7,102 nucleotides of DNA from an uncultured Burkholderiales bacterium (GTDB lineage Bacteria; Pseudomonadota; Gammaproteobacteria; Burkholderiales; Burkholderiaceae_C): positions 1 to 7,102 of the forward strand of contig CAJBLW010000589.1 in NCBI GenBank assembly GCA_903953985.1, in the 5' to 3' direction. The position numbers were made by a program, and so were the translations under genes. A model generated the notes under the pieces. The model saw nothing but the letters and a program-made list of their open reading frames with translations, was not told where the DNA came from and did not search any database. The number at the start of each line of letters is the position of its first letter. The first letter of the stretch is position 1. Positions 1 to 6,216 of the stretch are shown here, piece by piece.

Positions 1-49
1 AGTCATGAGGAACCCGCCCATGCCTGCCCCCGGCGGAATTCGCACCCAT
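1..49. other. Edge of an unidentified neighbouring gene or spacer
   Basis: Too short to identify. Two readings are possible. On the plus strand, the frame starting at base 1 is open for 16 codons and stops with TGA at 49-51, right at the terminator hairpin, so a plus-strand gene could end here. On the minus strand, ATG codons at 21-19 and 6-4 run off the left edge; the first has a purine-rich stretch just upstream, so a minus-strand gene following rpsT could begin here. From memory, a DUF3579 gene next to argF is common near rpsT in Burkholderiales, which mildly favours the minus-strand reading. This is inference only. Confidence 0.2.
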
Positions 50-73
50 GAAAAAACCGCCCGAAGGCGGTTT
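50..73 (-). terminator. Rho-independent terminator of rpsT
   Basis: Read on the minus strand, an 8-bp perfect stem (arms at 73-66 and 61-54) closes a TTCG tetraloop and runs into six consecutive T residues (56-51). This is a textbook intrinsic terminator with the very stable UUCG loop. It lies 78 bases beyond the rpsT stop codon. On the plus strand the same hairpin is followed by TTTGGTTTTC, so it could also act weakly on a transcript arriving from the left. Confidence 0.88.
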
Positions 74-151
74 GGTTTTCGCGGACAGCGCACCCGTTTC
101 AAACGGCAGCGAGGACAAAGCCTCGCCGGGCTGTTGATCGGTTAAAGCGGA

Positions 152-466
152 TCAGGCTGCAGCAGGCGCTGCGGCGAGGGCCAAAGTCTTGACTTTGGCG
201 CTCAGACGGCTCTTGTCACGAGCTGCCTTGTTTTTGTGGAAGATGCCTTTGTCGGCAATGATGTCCACCACGGTTTGCATCTTGGCAAACAACTCGGTGG
301 CTTTGGTCTTGTCGCCTGCTGCAACGGCTTTTTCGACGTTTTTCACAGCAGTGCGGTATTTAGAGCGCAGCGAAGAGTTCGCGGCGTTGATTTTGACGTC
401 TTGACGGACGCGTTTACGGCCGGATGCAAGACGGGGGTTTTTCTTTTTGGGTTTAGCGGATGCCAT
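152..466 (-). CDS. rpsT: 30S ribosomal protein S20
   Basis: Ribosomal protein S20 is a primary 16S rRNA-binding protein of the small subunit body, acting early in 30S assembly. The 104-residue product is very basic. It begins with the typical MASAKPKKKNPRLASGRKR stretch, continues with an Ala/Lys-rich helical hairpin (about residues 25-75), and carries the family signature GIFHKNKAARDKSRL at about 74-88. The usual family length is about 87-90 residues; here an Ala-rich tail (LALAAAPAAA, 95-104) extends the C-terminus. The ATG at 466-464 is preceded by a purine-rich GAAAGAA element on the minus strand about 6-8 bases away, a weak ribosome-binding site. The gene is monocistronic: a promoter lies in the divergent spacer shared with murJ and a strong terminator lies downstream. 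In E. coli S20 represses its own translation; nothing here shows directly whether that holds. Confidence 0.97.
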   Translation of the reverse strand: MASAKPKKKNPRLASGRKRVRQDVKINAANSSLRSKYRTAVKNVEKAVAAGDKTKATELFAKMQTVVDIIADKGIFHKNKAARDKSRLSAKVKTLALAAAPAAA

Positions 467-512
467 GTATAAGTTCTTTCAGTGTCTGAGGATGATGTCC
501 AGCGAACCGAAT

Positions 513-518
513 ATTCTA
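513..518 (-). promoter_or_regulatory. Candidate -10 box of the rpsT promoter
   Basis: On the minus strand the hexamer TAGAAT matches the sigma-70 -10 consensus at 5 of 6 positions. It would place transcription start near base 506 and give a 5' untranslated leader of about 40 bases before the rpsT ATG. No convincing -35 hexamer is visible at 16-18 bases upstream. A 10-bp palindrome (ACCTGCAGGT, 523-532) sits in the -10/-35 spacer. Confidence 0.5.
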
Positions 519-625
519 GCAGACCTGCAGGTGGTGTACGGCGCTGTTGGATGAGCTCCTGCCCGGGACTGCGCGCCAATCCCCTCCGCGGCCATGCCCT
601 TGCGGGTCAGTCAGGAAGTGACCGC

Positions 626-631
626 TACACT
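626..631 (+). promoter_or_regulatory. Candidate -10 box of the murJ promoter
   Basis: TACACT matches TATAAT at 4 of 6 positions and sits in the context GCTACACTCG, which resembles -10 regions common in this bacterial group. Its last base is only 8 bases before the GTG start of murJ. Transcription from here would therefore start at or within a base or two of the start codon. The -35 match is poor (TTGCGG at 600-605, with a long 20-base spacer), so the assignment is tentative. Confidence 0.35.
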
Positions 632-639
632 CGCCCTCT

Positions 640-2205
640 GTGAGCCTCCTCCGATCTGCTTCTGTCGTGTCAATTTTTACCCTGGCCTCCCGGGTCACGG
701 GTTTGGTGCGCGAGTTGCTCATCGCCTCCATGTTTGGGGCCAGCGCCCTGACCGACGCCTTCAATGTGGCCTTTCGGATTCCCAACCTGTTTCGTCGCTT
801 GTTTGCCGAAGGGGCTTTCAGCCAGGCTTTTGTGCCGGTGCTGGCTGCCAGCCGTGCCCAACATGGCGACGAGGCTACCCGTGAGGTGATCGACAGCGTG
901 GCCACGGCTTTGGCTTGGTCGGTGCTGGCTCTGTCAGTCTTGGGTGTGATGGCCTCACCTTGGCTGGTGTGGGCCTTGGCCAGTGGTTTGCAACAAGACG
1001 CCCGGGGTTACGGCGCGGCTGTCAACATGACACGCTGGATGTTTCCCTACATCGCCTTCATGTCCATGGTGGCCTTATCGGCGGGGATTTTGAACACTTG
1101 GAAGCGTTTTGCTGTCCCCGCAGCCACGCCCGTGCTGCTGAATGTGAGCGTGATCGCCGCCACTTGGCTTTTGTCGCCCTGGTTGGCCAAGCAAGGTGTG
1201 GAGGCCATCTATGCCTTGCCCGTGGGTGTGATGGTGGGCGGTGTGTTGCAGTTGGCGGTGCAGATTCCGGCCTTGGCTCGGCTGGGTTTGTTGCCCCGCT
1301 TGGGCGTGCGGCCCCGCGCTGTCAAAAAGGCCTGGACCAACCCCGCCACCTTGAACATCCTGCGCCTGATGGGGCCGGCTTTGCTGGGCGTGGGCGTGGC
1401 CCAAATTTCCCTGCTCATCAACACCCAGATCGCCTCGTACATGGCCCCGGGCAGTGTCAGTTGGTTGACTTATGCTGACCGTTTGATGGAGTTTCCGACA
1501 GCTATTTTGGGTGTGGCGCTGGGCGTGGTGCTGATGCCGCAGCTGGCGGCTGCCAAAGCCACAGGCGACACGGAACGTTATGCCGCCATGCTCGACTGGG
1601 GCTTGCGTTTGGTGCTGCTGCTGGCTTTGCCGTGTGCGGCAGCTTTGCTGGTGTTTTCGCAGCCGCTGGTGTCGGTGCTTTACCACTATGGGGCCTTTAC
1701 CGACCGCGATGTGCAGCAAACCACCTTGGCTCTGACCGGCTACGGCGTGGGCTTGCTGGGCCTGGTGGCCATCAAAGTCCTGGCCCCTGGCTACTACGCC
1801 AGCCAGGACATCCGCACCCCGGTGCGCATCGCGGTGGCAGTGCTGGTGCTGACCCAAGTATTCAACGTGCTGCTGGTGCCTTATCTGGCCCACGCCGGAC
1901 TTGCCCTGTCCATTGGTTTGGGGGCTTTGGTCAATGCCTTGTGGCTGCTGGTGGGCTTGCTGCGCCGGGGTAGCTACAAGCCGCAGCCCGGCTGGTGGCG
2001 TTTTGGTTTGCAGGTGCTGCTGGCCACGGCATTGTTAACAGGTTTGCTGTGGTTCGCGGCGAACCATTTGCCTTGGGTGGCCATGCGCCAAGAGGCTTGG
2101 TTGCGCATTGGCTGGATGGTGGCGGTATTGGCAGGCTCTGCCTTGCTTTATTTTGGTGTGTTGTGGGCCACAGGTTTGCGGCTCAAGGCCTTTCTCAAGC
2201 GTTGA
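640..2205 (+). CDS. murJ: Lipid II flippase MurJ (MviN family)
   Basis: MurJ is an inner-membrane protein of the MOP exporter superfamily that flips the peptidoglycan precursor lipid II from the cytoplasmic to the periplasmic face. The 521-residue product is hydrophobic throughout, consistent with the family's 14 transmembrane helices and usual length of about 510-520. The N-terminus has the family pattern ASRVTGLVRELLIASMFG and ALTDAFNVAFRIPNLFRRLF. Arg18, Arg24, Asp39 and Arg52 fall at the same positions as the essential residues of E. coli MurJ, and Arg281 in YADRLMEFP matches its Arg270. The start is the GTG at 640: it gives the expected N-terminus, and the upstream ATG at 594 is in another frame. 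The only purine-rich element (AGGAAG, about 613-618) is too far upstream to be a normal ribosome-binding site. Divergent from rpsT and followed after 10 bases by a SirB1-family gene, probably co-transcribed. Confidence 0.97.
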   Translation: MSLLRSASVVSIFTLASRVTGLVRELLIASMFGASALTDAFNVAFRIPNLFRRLFAEGAFSQAFVPVLAASRAQHGDEATREVIDSVATALAWSVLALSVLGVMASPWLVWALASGLQQDARGYGAAVNMTRWMFPYIAFMSMVALSAGILNTWKRFAVPAATPVLLNVSVIAATWLLSPWLAKQGVEAIYALPVGVMVGGVLQLAVQIPALARLGLLPRLGVRPRAVKKAWTNPATLNILRLMGPALLGVGVAQISLLINTQIASYMAPGSVSWLTYADRLMEFPTAILGVALGVVLMPQLAAAKATGDTERYAAMLDWGLRLVLLLALPCAAALLVFSQPLVSVLYHYGAFTDRDVQQTTLALTGYGVGLLGLVAIKVLAPGYYASQDIRTPVRIAVAVLVLTQVFNVLLVPYLAHAGLALSIGLGALVNALWLLVGLLRRGSYKPQPGWWRFGLQVLLATALLTGLLWFAANHLPWVAMRQEAWLRIGWMVAVLAGSALLYFGVLWATGLRLKAFLKR

Positions 2206-2215
2206 ACCATTTCAC

Positions 2216-3079
2216 ATGCCTTTGAACTTCTCCCCCCCGACCCCGCTGAGCTACTTTGCCAGCTTGGTGCAAAGCGACGATCAGTTCCCCTTGCTGGAGG
2301 CCGCAGCCAGTTTGGCGCAGGATGAAGAACCCGCGCTGGATGTGCAGCAGGTGCTTGACGATGTGGCGCGCTTGGTCAAAAGGGTGACGGCGCGCATGCC
2401 CGAGGGGGCTGATGACCTGACCCGATTGGCCAACTTGACGCAGGTGTTTTACAAAGACCTGGGTTTTGGAATGAATGCCAACGACTACTACGCCCCGGAA
2501 AACAGCTACATCTTTGACGTGTTGCGCACGCGCAGGGGGATTCCGATTTCACTGGCGGTGATTTGGCTGGAGCTGGCCCAAGCCCTGAACTTGCAGGCGC
2601 AAGGCATTTCCTTTCCTGGCCATTTTTTGGTCAAAGTGGCGCTGGAGGGGGGCTTGGTGGTGTTGGACCCGCTCACGGGCGAGTCTTTGGGGTTGGACAA
2701 TTTGTCAGAGCGGCTAAGTCCTTACAGGGCCCCCGAAGACCAGTTCGCTGCCCCCGACTTGGACGAGGGCGAAACCCCTTTGGGCTTGTATTTGCAAGCC
2801 TGCCCGCCACGCGACATGCTGGCCCGCATGTTGCGCAATCTGAAAGAGATTTTTCGCTCGCAAGAAGACTGGCCCCGCATGCTGCAGGTGCTTGACCGGT
2901 TGGTGGTTTTACTGCCCGAGGCTTGGGACGAACGACGCGACAGGGGCTTGGTGCACGCCGAGTTGGGGGATGTGCACGAGGCCTTGCAGGACCTGAGGCA
3001 GTATTTGGAGGCCGTGCCATCAGCGCCCGACACGGCAGCGTTGCGCAACCGGGTCAGCGAGCTTTCGGGACTTGATTGA
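2216..3079 (+). CDS. SirB1/YchA-family protein, transglutaminase-like fold plus TPR-like C-terminus
   Basis: The 287-residue product matches the SirB1 family (E. coli YchA), whose biochemical role is not established. Residues about 40-100 form a helical lead-in (cf. DYYAPENSYIFDVL). Residues 101-155 hold the core signature RTRRGIPISLAVIW, then FPGHFLVKV with His136, then VVLDPLTGESL with Asp151; this is the transglutaminase-like region. The C-terminal part (about 195-280) is helical and TPR-like (RMLRNLKEIF, then repeats around 215-265). The only cysteine is Cys196, outside the core, so the Cys of a classical Cys-His-Asp triad is absent and an enzymatic role is doubtful. No signal peptide is visible; cytoplasmic location is likely. 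The ATG at 2216 gives the expected N-terminus; the frame stays open further upstream inside murJ, but that extension reads as non-homologous. There is no clear ribosome-binding site and only 10 bases from the murJ stop, suggesting translational coupling. Confidence 0.9.
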   Translation: MPLNFSPPTPLSYFASLVQSDDQFPLLEAAASLAQDEEPALDVQQVLDDVARLVKRVTARMPEGADDLTRLANLTQVFYKDLGFGMNANDYYAPENSYIFDVLRTRRGIPISLAVIWLELAQALNLQAQGISFPGHFLVKVALEGGLVVLDPLTGESLGLDNLSERLSPYRAPEDQFAAPDLDEGETPLGLYLQACPPRDMLARMLRNLKEIFRSQEDWPRMLQVLDRLVVLLPEAWDERRDRGLVHAELGDVHEALQDLRQYLEAVPSAPDTAALRNRVSELSGLD

Positions 3080-3080
3080 T

Positions 3081-3099
3081 CCAAACCCATGATGTTTGG
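3081..3099 (+). terminator. Weak candidate terminator hairpin after the SirB1-family gene
   Basis: A 6-bp stem CCAAAC/GTTTGG (3081-3086 and 3094-3099) with a 7-base loop begins 2 bases after the stop codon. An alternative pairing ACCCA/TGGGT (3085-3089 and 3097-3101) is also possible. No T-tract follows, so it is not a canonical intrinsic terminator; it may act as a pause or 3'-end stabilising structure. Confidence 0.3.
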
Positions 3100-3110
3100 G
3101 TGGCTCGTCT

Positions 3111-3157
3111 GAATGTCAGTCATCCCTCGCAGGCCGGGCCTTTACTGTCCGACATTC
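3111..3157. repeat. Interrupted inverted repeat in the convergent spacer
   Basis: GAATGTC (3111-3117) is the exact inverse of GACATTC (3151-3157). Just inside, CAGT (3117-3120) can pair with ACTG (3144-3147), giving a longer imperfect stem. The loop contains the near-palindrome AGGCCGGGCCT (3131-3141). The element lies between two converging genes. It could be transcript 3'-end structure or a decayed repeat; it has no open frame of note. Confidence 0.5.
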
Positions 3158-3207
3158 CGTTCTGAAGGAACTGGCTTACAAATAAACGCATTGCTAGCCT
3201 ATCGCTA

Positions 3208-3225
3208 CCGGCACTAAAAAGCCGG
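3208..3225. repeat. Short hairpin next to the purM stop codon
   Basis: CCGGC (3208-3212) and GCCGG (3221-3225) form a 5-bp GC stem around ACTAAAAA, 9 bases beyond the purM stop codon. On the purM strand the T-run falls in the loop rather than after the stem, so this is not a canonical terminator, but it is the best candidate for a purM 3' structure. Confidence 0.4.
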
Positions 3226-3234
3226 CTCCACGGG

Positions 3235-4287
3235 TCAGGTCACAACCACCTGAGCGCCATCGCCTTGGGGCGCGATGCGGCCGATCGTGTAAACCGCTTC
3301 ACCCAAGCCGCGCAGTGTGGCGGCGCAGGCTTGGGCTTCGGCGGCGTCAATGACCACCACCATACCGATGCCGTTGTTGAAAGTGCGGTTCATTTCGATG
3401 TCGTCGATGCCAGCCGTCTTTTGCAGCCAGGCAAACAGCTCGGTTTGGGGCCAGCTGCCTTTTTGCAGGTGCGCGGCCAGGCCGTCGGGCAGCACGCGGG
3501 GGATGTTTTCGAGCAGGCCGCCACCGGTGATGTGGGCCAATGCCTTGATGCCAGAGGCATCTTCCGTGTTCGGGTGCGCCGCCAGCGCCGCCAACACGTT
3601 CAGCACATACAGGCGGGTGGGCTCCATCAGGGCTTGCTTGAAGGGTTTGCCGTCGAGCGTGGCCGGGGTGTTGGCACCTGCGCGCTCAATGCATTTGCGC
3701 ACCAGGGAAAAACCGTTGGAGTGCACGCCGCTGGACGCCAGCCCCAGCACCACATCGCCCGCTTGCACGTTTTGTCCCGTGAGGATTTTGGATTTCTCAA
3801 CGGCCCCGACCGCAAAGCCGGCCAGGTCGTATTCGCCAGAGGGATACATGCCGGGCATCTCAGCAGTTTCGCCGCCGATCAGGGCGCAACCCGACAGCTC
3901 GCAACCCTTGGCAATCCCACCCACCACGGCGGCGGCGGTGTCCACGTCAAGTTTGCCACAGGCAAAGTAGTCGAGGAAGAACAGCGGTTCGGCCCCTTGC
4001 ACCAGCACGTCGTTAACGCTCATGGCCACCAGGTCGATGCCCACGGTGTCGTGCATGTTCCATTCAAAGGCCAGCTTGAGCTTGGTGCCCACGCCGTCAG
4101 TGCCGCTCACCAGCACGGGCTCTTTATAGCGCTTGGGCACTTCAAACAGCGCGCCAAAACCACCGATGCCGGCCAACACGCCTTCGCGCATGGTTTTCTT
4201 GGCCAGGGGCTTGATGCGTTCGACCAGCGCGTCGCCCGCAACGATGTCGACGCCAGCGTCTTTGTAGGAAAGAGGGGTTTGAGTCAT
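3235..4287 (-). CDS. purM: Phosphoribosylformylglycinamidine cyclo-ligase (AIR synthetase)
   Basis: PurM uses ATP to close the imidazole ring of formylglycinamidine ribonucleotide, giving aminoimidazole ribonucleotide, the fifth step of de novo purine synthesis in the cytoplasm. The 350-residue product is close to the E. coli length of 345. Family motifs in order: SGTDGVGTKLKLAF (61-74), VGIDLVAMSVNDVLVQGAEP (82-101), FFLDYFACGKLD, GGETAEMPGMY (138-148), YDLAGFAVG (153-161), GLASSGVHSNGFSLVR (182-197), HITGGGLLENIPRVLP (252-267) and NRTFNNGIGMV (300-310). The start chosen is the ATG at 4287-4285, which gives MTQTPLSYKDAGVDIVAGD; the 23-codon upstream extension reads as non-homologous. No strong ribosome-binding site is visible. 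The gene converges with the SirB1-family gene and is divergent from perM, so it is transcribed alone; a purN gene is not adjacent. Confidence 0.98.
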   Translation of the reverse strand: MTQTPLSYKDAGVDIVAGDALVERIKPLAKKTMREGVLAGIGGFGALFEVPKRYKEPVLVSGTDGVGTKLKLAFEWNMHDTVGIDLVAMSVNDVLVQGAEPLFFLDYFACGKLDVDTAAAVVGGIAKGCELSGCALIGGETAEMPGMYPSGEYDLAGFAVGAVEKSKILTGQNVQAGDVVLGLASSGVHSNGFSLVRKCIERAGANTPATLDGKPFKQALMEPTRLYVLNVLAALAAHPNTEDASGIKALAHITGGGLLENIPRVLPDGLAAHLQKGSWPQTELFAWLQKTAGIDDIEMNRTFNNGIGMVVVIDAAEAQACAATLRGLGEAVYTIGRIAPQGDGAQVVVT

Positions 4288-4347
4288 GGTTTTGGCCCGA
4301 ATCGGGCGTGTGAACAGGAAGGAGGGCCAATAAACGGGCTGGCAGAC

Positions 4348-4367
4348 TAAAATCAAGGCTTATTTTA
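4348..4367. promoter_or_regulatory. Divergent purM/perM promoter candidates
   Basis: TAAAAT (4348-4353) on the plus strand and TAAAAT on the minus strand (4367-4362) each match the -10 consensus at 5 of 6 positions. They face each other across 8 bases and form a perfect 6-bp inverted repeat. The plus copy could serve perM (start codon 65 bases downstream of the hexamer) and the minus copy purM (75 bases). Neither has a clear -35 box at 16-18 bases. A TTGACC at 4392-4397 resembles a -35 box, but a matching -10 would fall at the perM start codon itself. Confidence 0.4.
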
Positions 4368-4417
4368 AGGGTTAGCCCTGAGCGCACGGGATTGACCCTC
4401 GCAAAACAAGAGACTGC

Positions 4418-5533
4418 ATGCAAGCCCCCCTTCCTTTTTTCATGACCCGACTGGCCGCTTGGCTAGGCGTGGCCCTGCTGGTCGTGCTGGTTTTATGGTT
4501 GCTCGCGCCGGTGCTGGCGCCATTCGTCATTGCGGCGGTGATGGCCTATGTTTTGCACCCCTTGGTGATCAGGCTAGAAGGTCTGGCCGGTGGGCGTTTG
4601 CCTCGTGCCCTGGCGGTGGTGGTTGTGGAGGCGTTGGCCTTGCTGTCCCTTTTGGGTTTGTTTTTGTTGCTGGTGCCGATCCTGGTGCGCGAATGGCCTC
4701 TGTTGCAGCAGCAACTGCCTTTGCTGCTCGACCGATTGGGCGATGTCATCAACCCTTTGTTGGTCCAGTTGGGCCTGAATGTCTCGCTGGATCTGGGCGA
4801 CCTGAAAAAACAACTGGTGACTTACCTGAGCGCGAACCGCGAAGATTGGTGGGCCCCGCTCATGTCCTCGCTCAAACTCGGCGGCAGCGTGGCACTGGCC
4901 TTGGCGGGTTATGCGGTGCTGGTGCCCGTGGCCTTGTTTTACATGTTGTACGACTGGACTCGGCTGGTCAACAGCGTGCTGGAGTTGGTACCACCCGCCT
5001 GGCGCGAGCGATTTGATGGTTTCATGCACGACTGCGACGATGTGCTGGGCGAGTACCTGCGCGGGCAGATGCTGGTGATGCTGGCGCTGGCCGTGTTTTA
5101 CTCGTTGGGCCTGAGTTTGTTTGGTCTTGATCTGGCCCTGCCCATCGGCGTGTTCACCGGGCTGGCCGTGTTTGTGCCTTATTTGGGCTTTGGCCTGGGC
5201 CTGGTGTTGGCGCTGTTGGCAGGTTTGCTGCAGTTGGCGCCCGCGCAAGCCGTGCTGATGGTAGCCGTGGTCTATGGGTTGGGCCAGTTGATTGAGAGCT
5301 TTGTGCTGACGCCCCGTTTGGTGGGGGAGCGCATCGGCTTGCACCCGCTGGCTGTGATTTTGGCCTTGATGGCTTTTGGTCAGGTGCTGGGTTTTGTGGG
5401 TGTGCTGATCGCCTTGCCTGCCAGTGCCGTCTTGTTGGTGGGCTTGCGCCGTGTGCGTCACCAATACCTGCAAAGCGATCTCTACCAAAAAAGCGGGTCT
5501 GACGATGCAGAGCAGGGACCTGACCGGGCATGA
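4418..5533 (+). CDS. AI-2E family (PerM/UPF0118) membrane protein
   Basis: A 371-residue polytopic inner-membrane protein of the AI-2E exporter/PerM family. Members include the autoinducer-2 exporter TqsA and Na+/H+ antiporter-like proteins, so the family name does not fix the substrate. Visible features: an N-terminal hydrophobic pair (about 12-48), a further segment (about 65-90), an amphipathic soluble stretch (about 92-150), then YAVLVPVALFYMLYDW (165-180), the loop LVPPAWRERFDGF, GEYLRGQMLVML (211-222) and hydrophobic helices to about 342. The family motif IESFVLTPRLVGERIGLHPL (292-311) is present. The C-terminus is short and charged (345-371). The ATG at 4418 has an AAGAGA element 4 bases upstream; an ATG at 4442 (MTRLAAW) is an alternative start without a ribosome-binding site. 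The stop overlaps the hda start (ATGA), so translational coupling is likely. A role beside hda is not apparent from sequence. Confidence 0.92.
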   Translation: MQAPLPFFMTRLAAWLGVALLVVLVLWLLAPVLAPFVIAAVMAYVLHPLVIRLEGLAGGRLPRALAVVVVEALALLSLLGLFLLLVPILVREWPLLQQQLPLLLDRLGDVINPLLVQLGLNVSLDLGDLKKQLVTYLSANREDWWAPLMSSLKLGGSVALALAGYAVLVPVALFYMLYDWTRLVNSVLELVPPAWRERFDGFMHDCDDVLGEYLRGQMLVMLALAVFYSLGLSLFGLDLALPIGVFTGLAVFVPYLGFGLGLVLALLAGLLQLAPAQAVLMVAVVYGLGQLIESFVLTPRLVGERIGLHPLAVILALMAFGQVLGFVGVLIALPASAVLLVGLRRVRHQYLQSDLYQKSGSDDAEQGPDRA

Positions 5534-6216
5534 AGCAACTGGCTTTGGACATCGGCCTGGCTTCAACGCCCACGCTGGACAATTTTTTTGCAGGCCCCAA
5601 CGCGGCGGCCTTGAGCCACTTGCGTTTGTGGACCGCCTCGGGCAGCCGCTCGCCGGTGCCTTCTTATTTGTGGGGCGAGAGTGGTTCGGGCAAAACCCAT
5701 TTGCTGCATGCGGTACACCATGCGCTGCAAGAGCAGGGCGCTCAGGTCGGCTGGCTGGATGCCCACAGCATGGACCCGCCCGAGTTCAACGACGATTGGG
5801 TCGCTGTGCTGATGGACGATGTGCACCTCTACAACGCCGAGCAACAGCACACTGCCTTCAACTGGTTTGTCAACGCTTTGACGCCCCGCAGCGGCACGCC
5901 GCGTTGGGTCTTGGCCGCAGGGGCTTTGCCACCGGCCGATTTGAAGCTGCGCGACGATTTGCGTAGCCGATTGGGCTGGGGCCACATCGAGGGCCTGCAG
6001 GTCCTTGGAGAGCTCGAGCGCCGCGCCGTGCTGCGGCAAGAGGCCGTCGCCCGAGGTCTAGTGTTGAGTGACGAGGTCATGTCTTACTTGCTCAAGCGTT
6101 TTTCACGTGATTTGGGTAGTCTCATGCAGCTGCTCGACCACTTGGACCACTACGCCTTGCAAACGCAGCGCGCCCTGACTATTCCGCTGGTGCGCGCGAT
6201 GTTGGAGAATGAATGA
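5530..6216 (+). CDS. hda: DnaA regulatory inactivator Hda
   Basis: Hda, with DNA-bound sliding clamp, stimulates ATP hydrolysis by DnaA after replication starts, which prevents re-initiation. The 228-residue product is close to E. coli Hda and consists of a DnaA-like AAA+ domain without a DNA-binding domain. The N-terminus has a clamp-binding motif of the QL-x-L type (QLALDI, 3-8). The Walker A motif is GESGSGKTHLLH (49-60), the Walker B region VAVLMDDVHLYN (91-102), an arginine-rich segment RDDLRSRLGWG (141-151) corresponds to the box VI-VII/arginine-finger area, and the sensor 2 region is FSRDLGSLMQLLDHLD (191-206) with Arg193. This distinguishes it from DnaA, which is about twice as long. 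The ATG at 5530 overlaps the perM stop; AGGGA at 5514-5518 is a distant weak ribosome-binding site. The stop overlaps the start of the HAD gene. Cytoplasmic. Confidence 0.95.
   Translation: MKQLALDIGLASTPTLDNFFAGPNAAALSHLRLWTASGSRSPVPSYLWGESGSGKTHLLHAVHHALQEQGAQVGWLDAHSMDPPEFNDDWVAVLMDDVHLYNAEQQHTAFNWFVNALTPRSGTPRWVLAAGALPPADLKLRDDLRSRLGWGHIEGLQVLGELERRAVLRQEAVARGLVLSDEVMSYLLKRFSRDLGSLMQLLDHLDHYALQTQRALTIPLVRAMLENE

Noticed and set aside
594..884. A 96-codon plus-strand open frame starting upstream of murJ with an ATG
   Set aside because: It is out of frame with murJ and overlaps its conserved N-terminal coding region; no recognisable product.
1075..1893. A 272-codon minus-strand open frame opposite murJ
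   Set aside because: Same Gln/His-rich artefact of antisense translation of a hydrophobic membrane protein.
2108..2215. A 36-codon N-terminal extension of the SirB1-family gene into murJ
   Set aside because: The extension overlaps murJ coding sequence and reads as random; the ATG at 2216 gives the expected family N-terminus.
3265..4350. A 361-codon plus-strand open frame covering nearly all of purM on the opposite strand
   Set aside because: It is an antisense shadow of a GC-rich gene: His/Gly/Gln/Val-rich composition, no recognisable motif, and purM itself is unmistakable.
4288..4356. A 23-codon N-terminal extension of purM
   Set aside because: The residues do not resemble a PurM N-terminus, and the extension would run through the presumed promoter-leader region; the ATG at 4287 gives the expected start and length.
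4574..5566. A 330-codon minus-strand open frame opposite perM
   Set aside because: Extremely Gln/His-rich low-complexity product, as expected from the reverse complement of Leu/Val-rich membrane protein codons; no start context and no motif.
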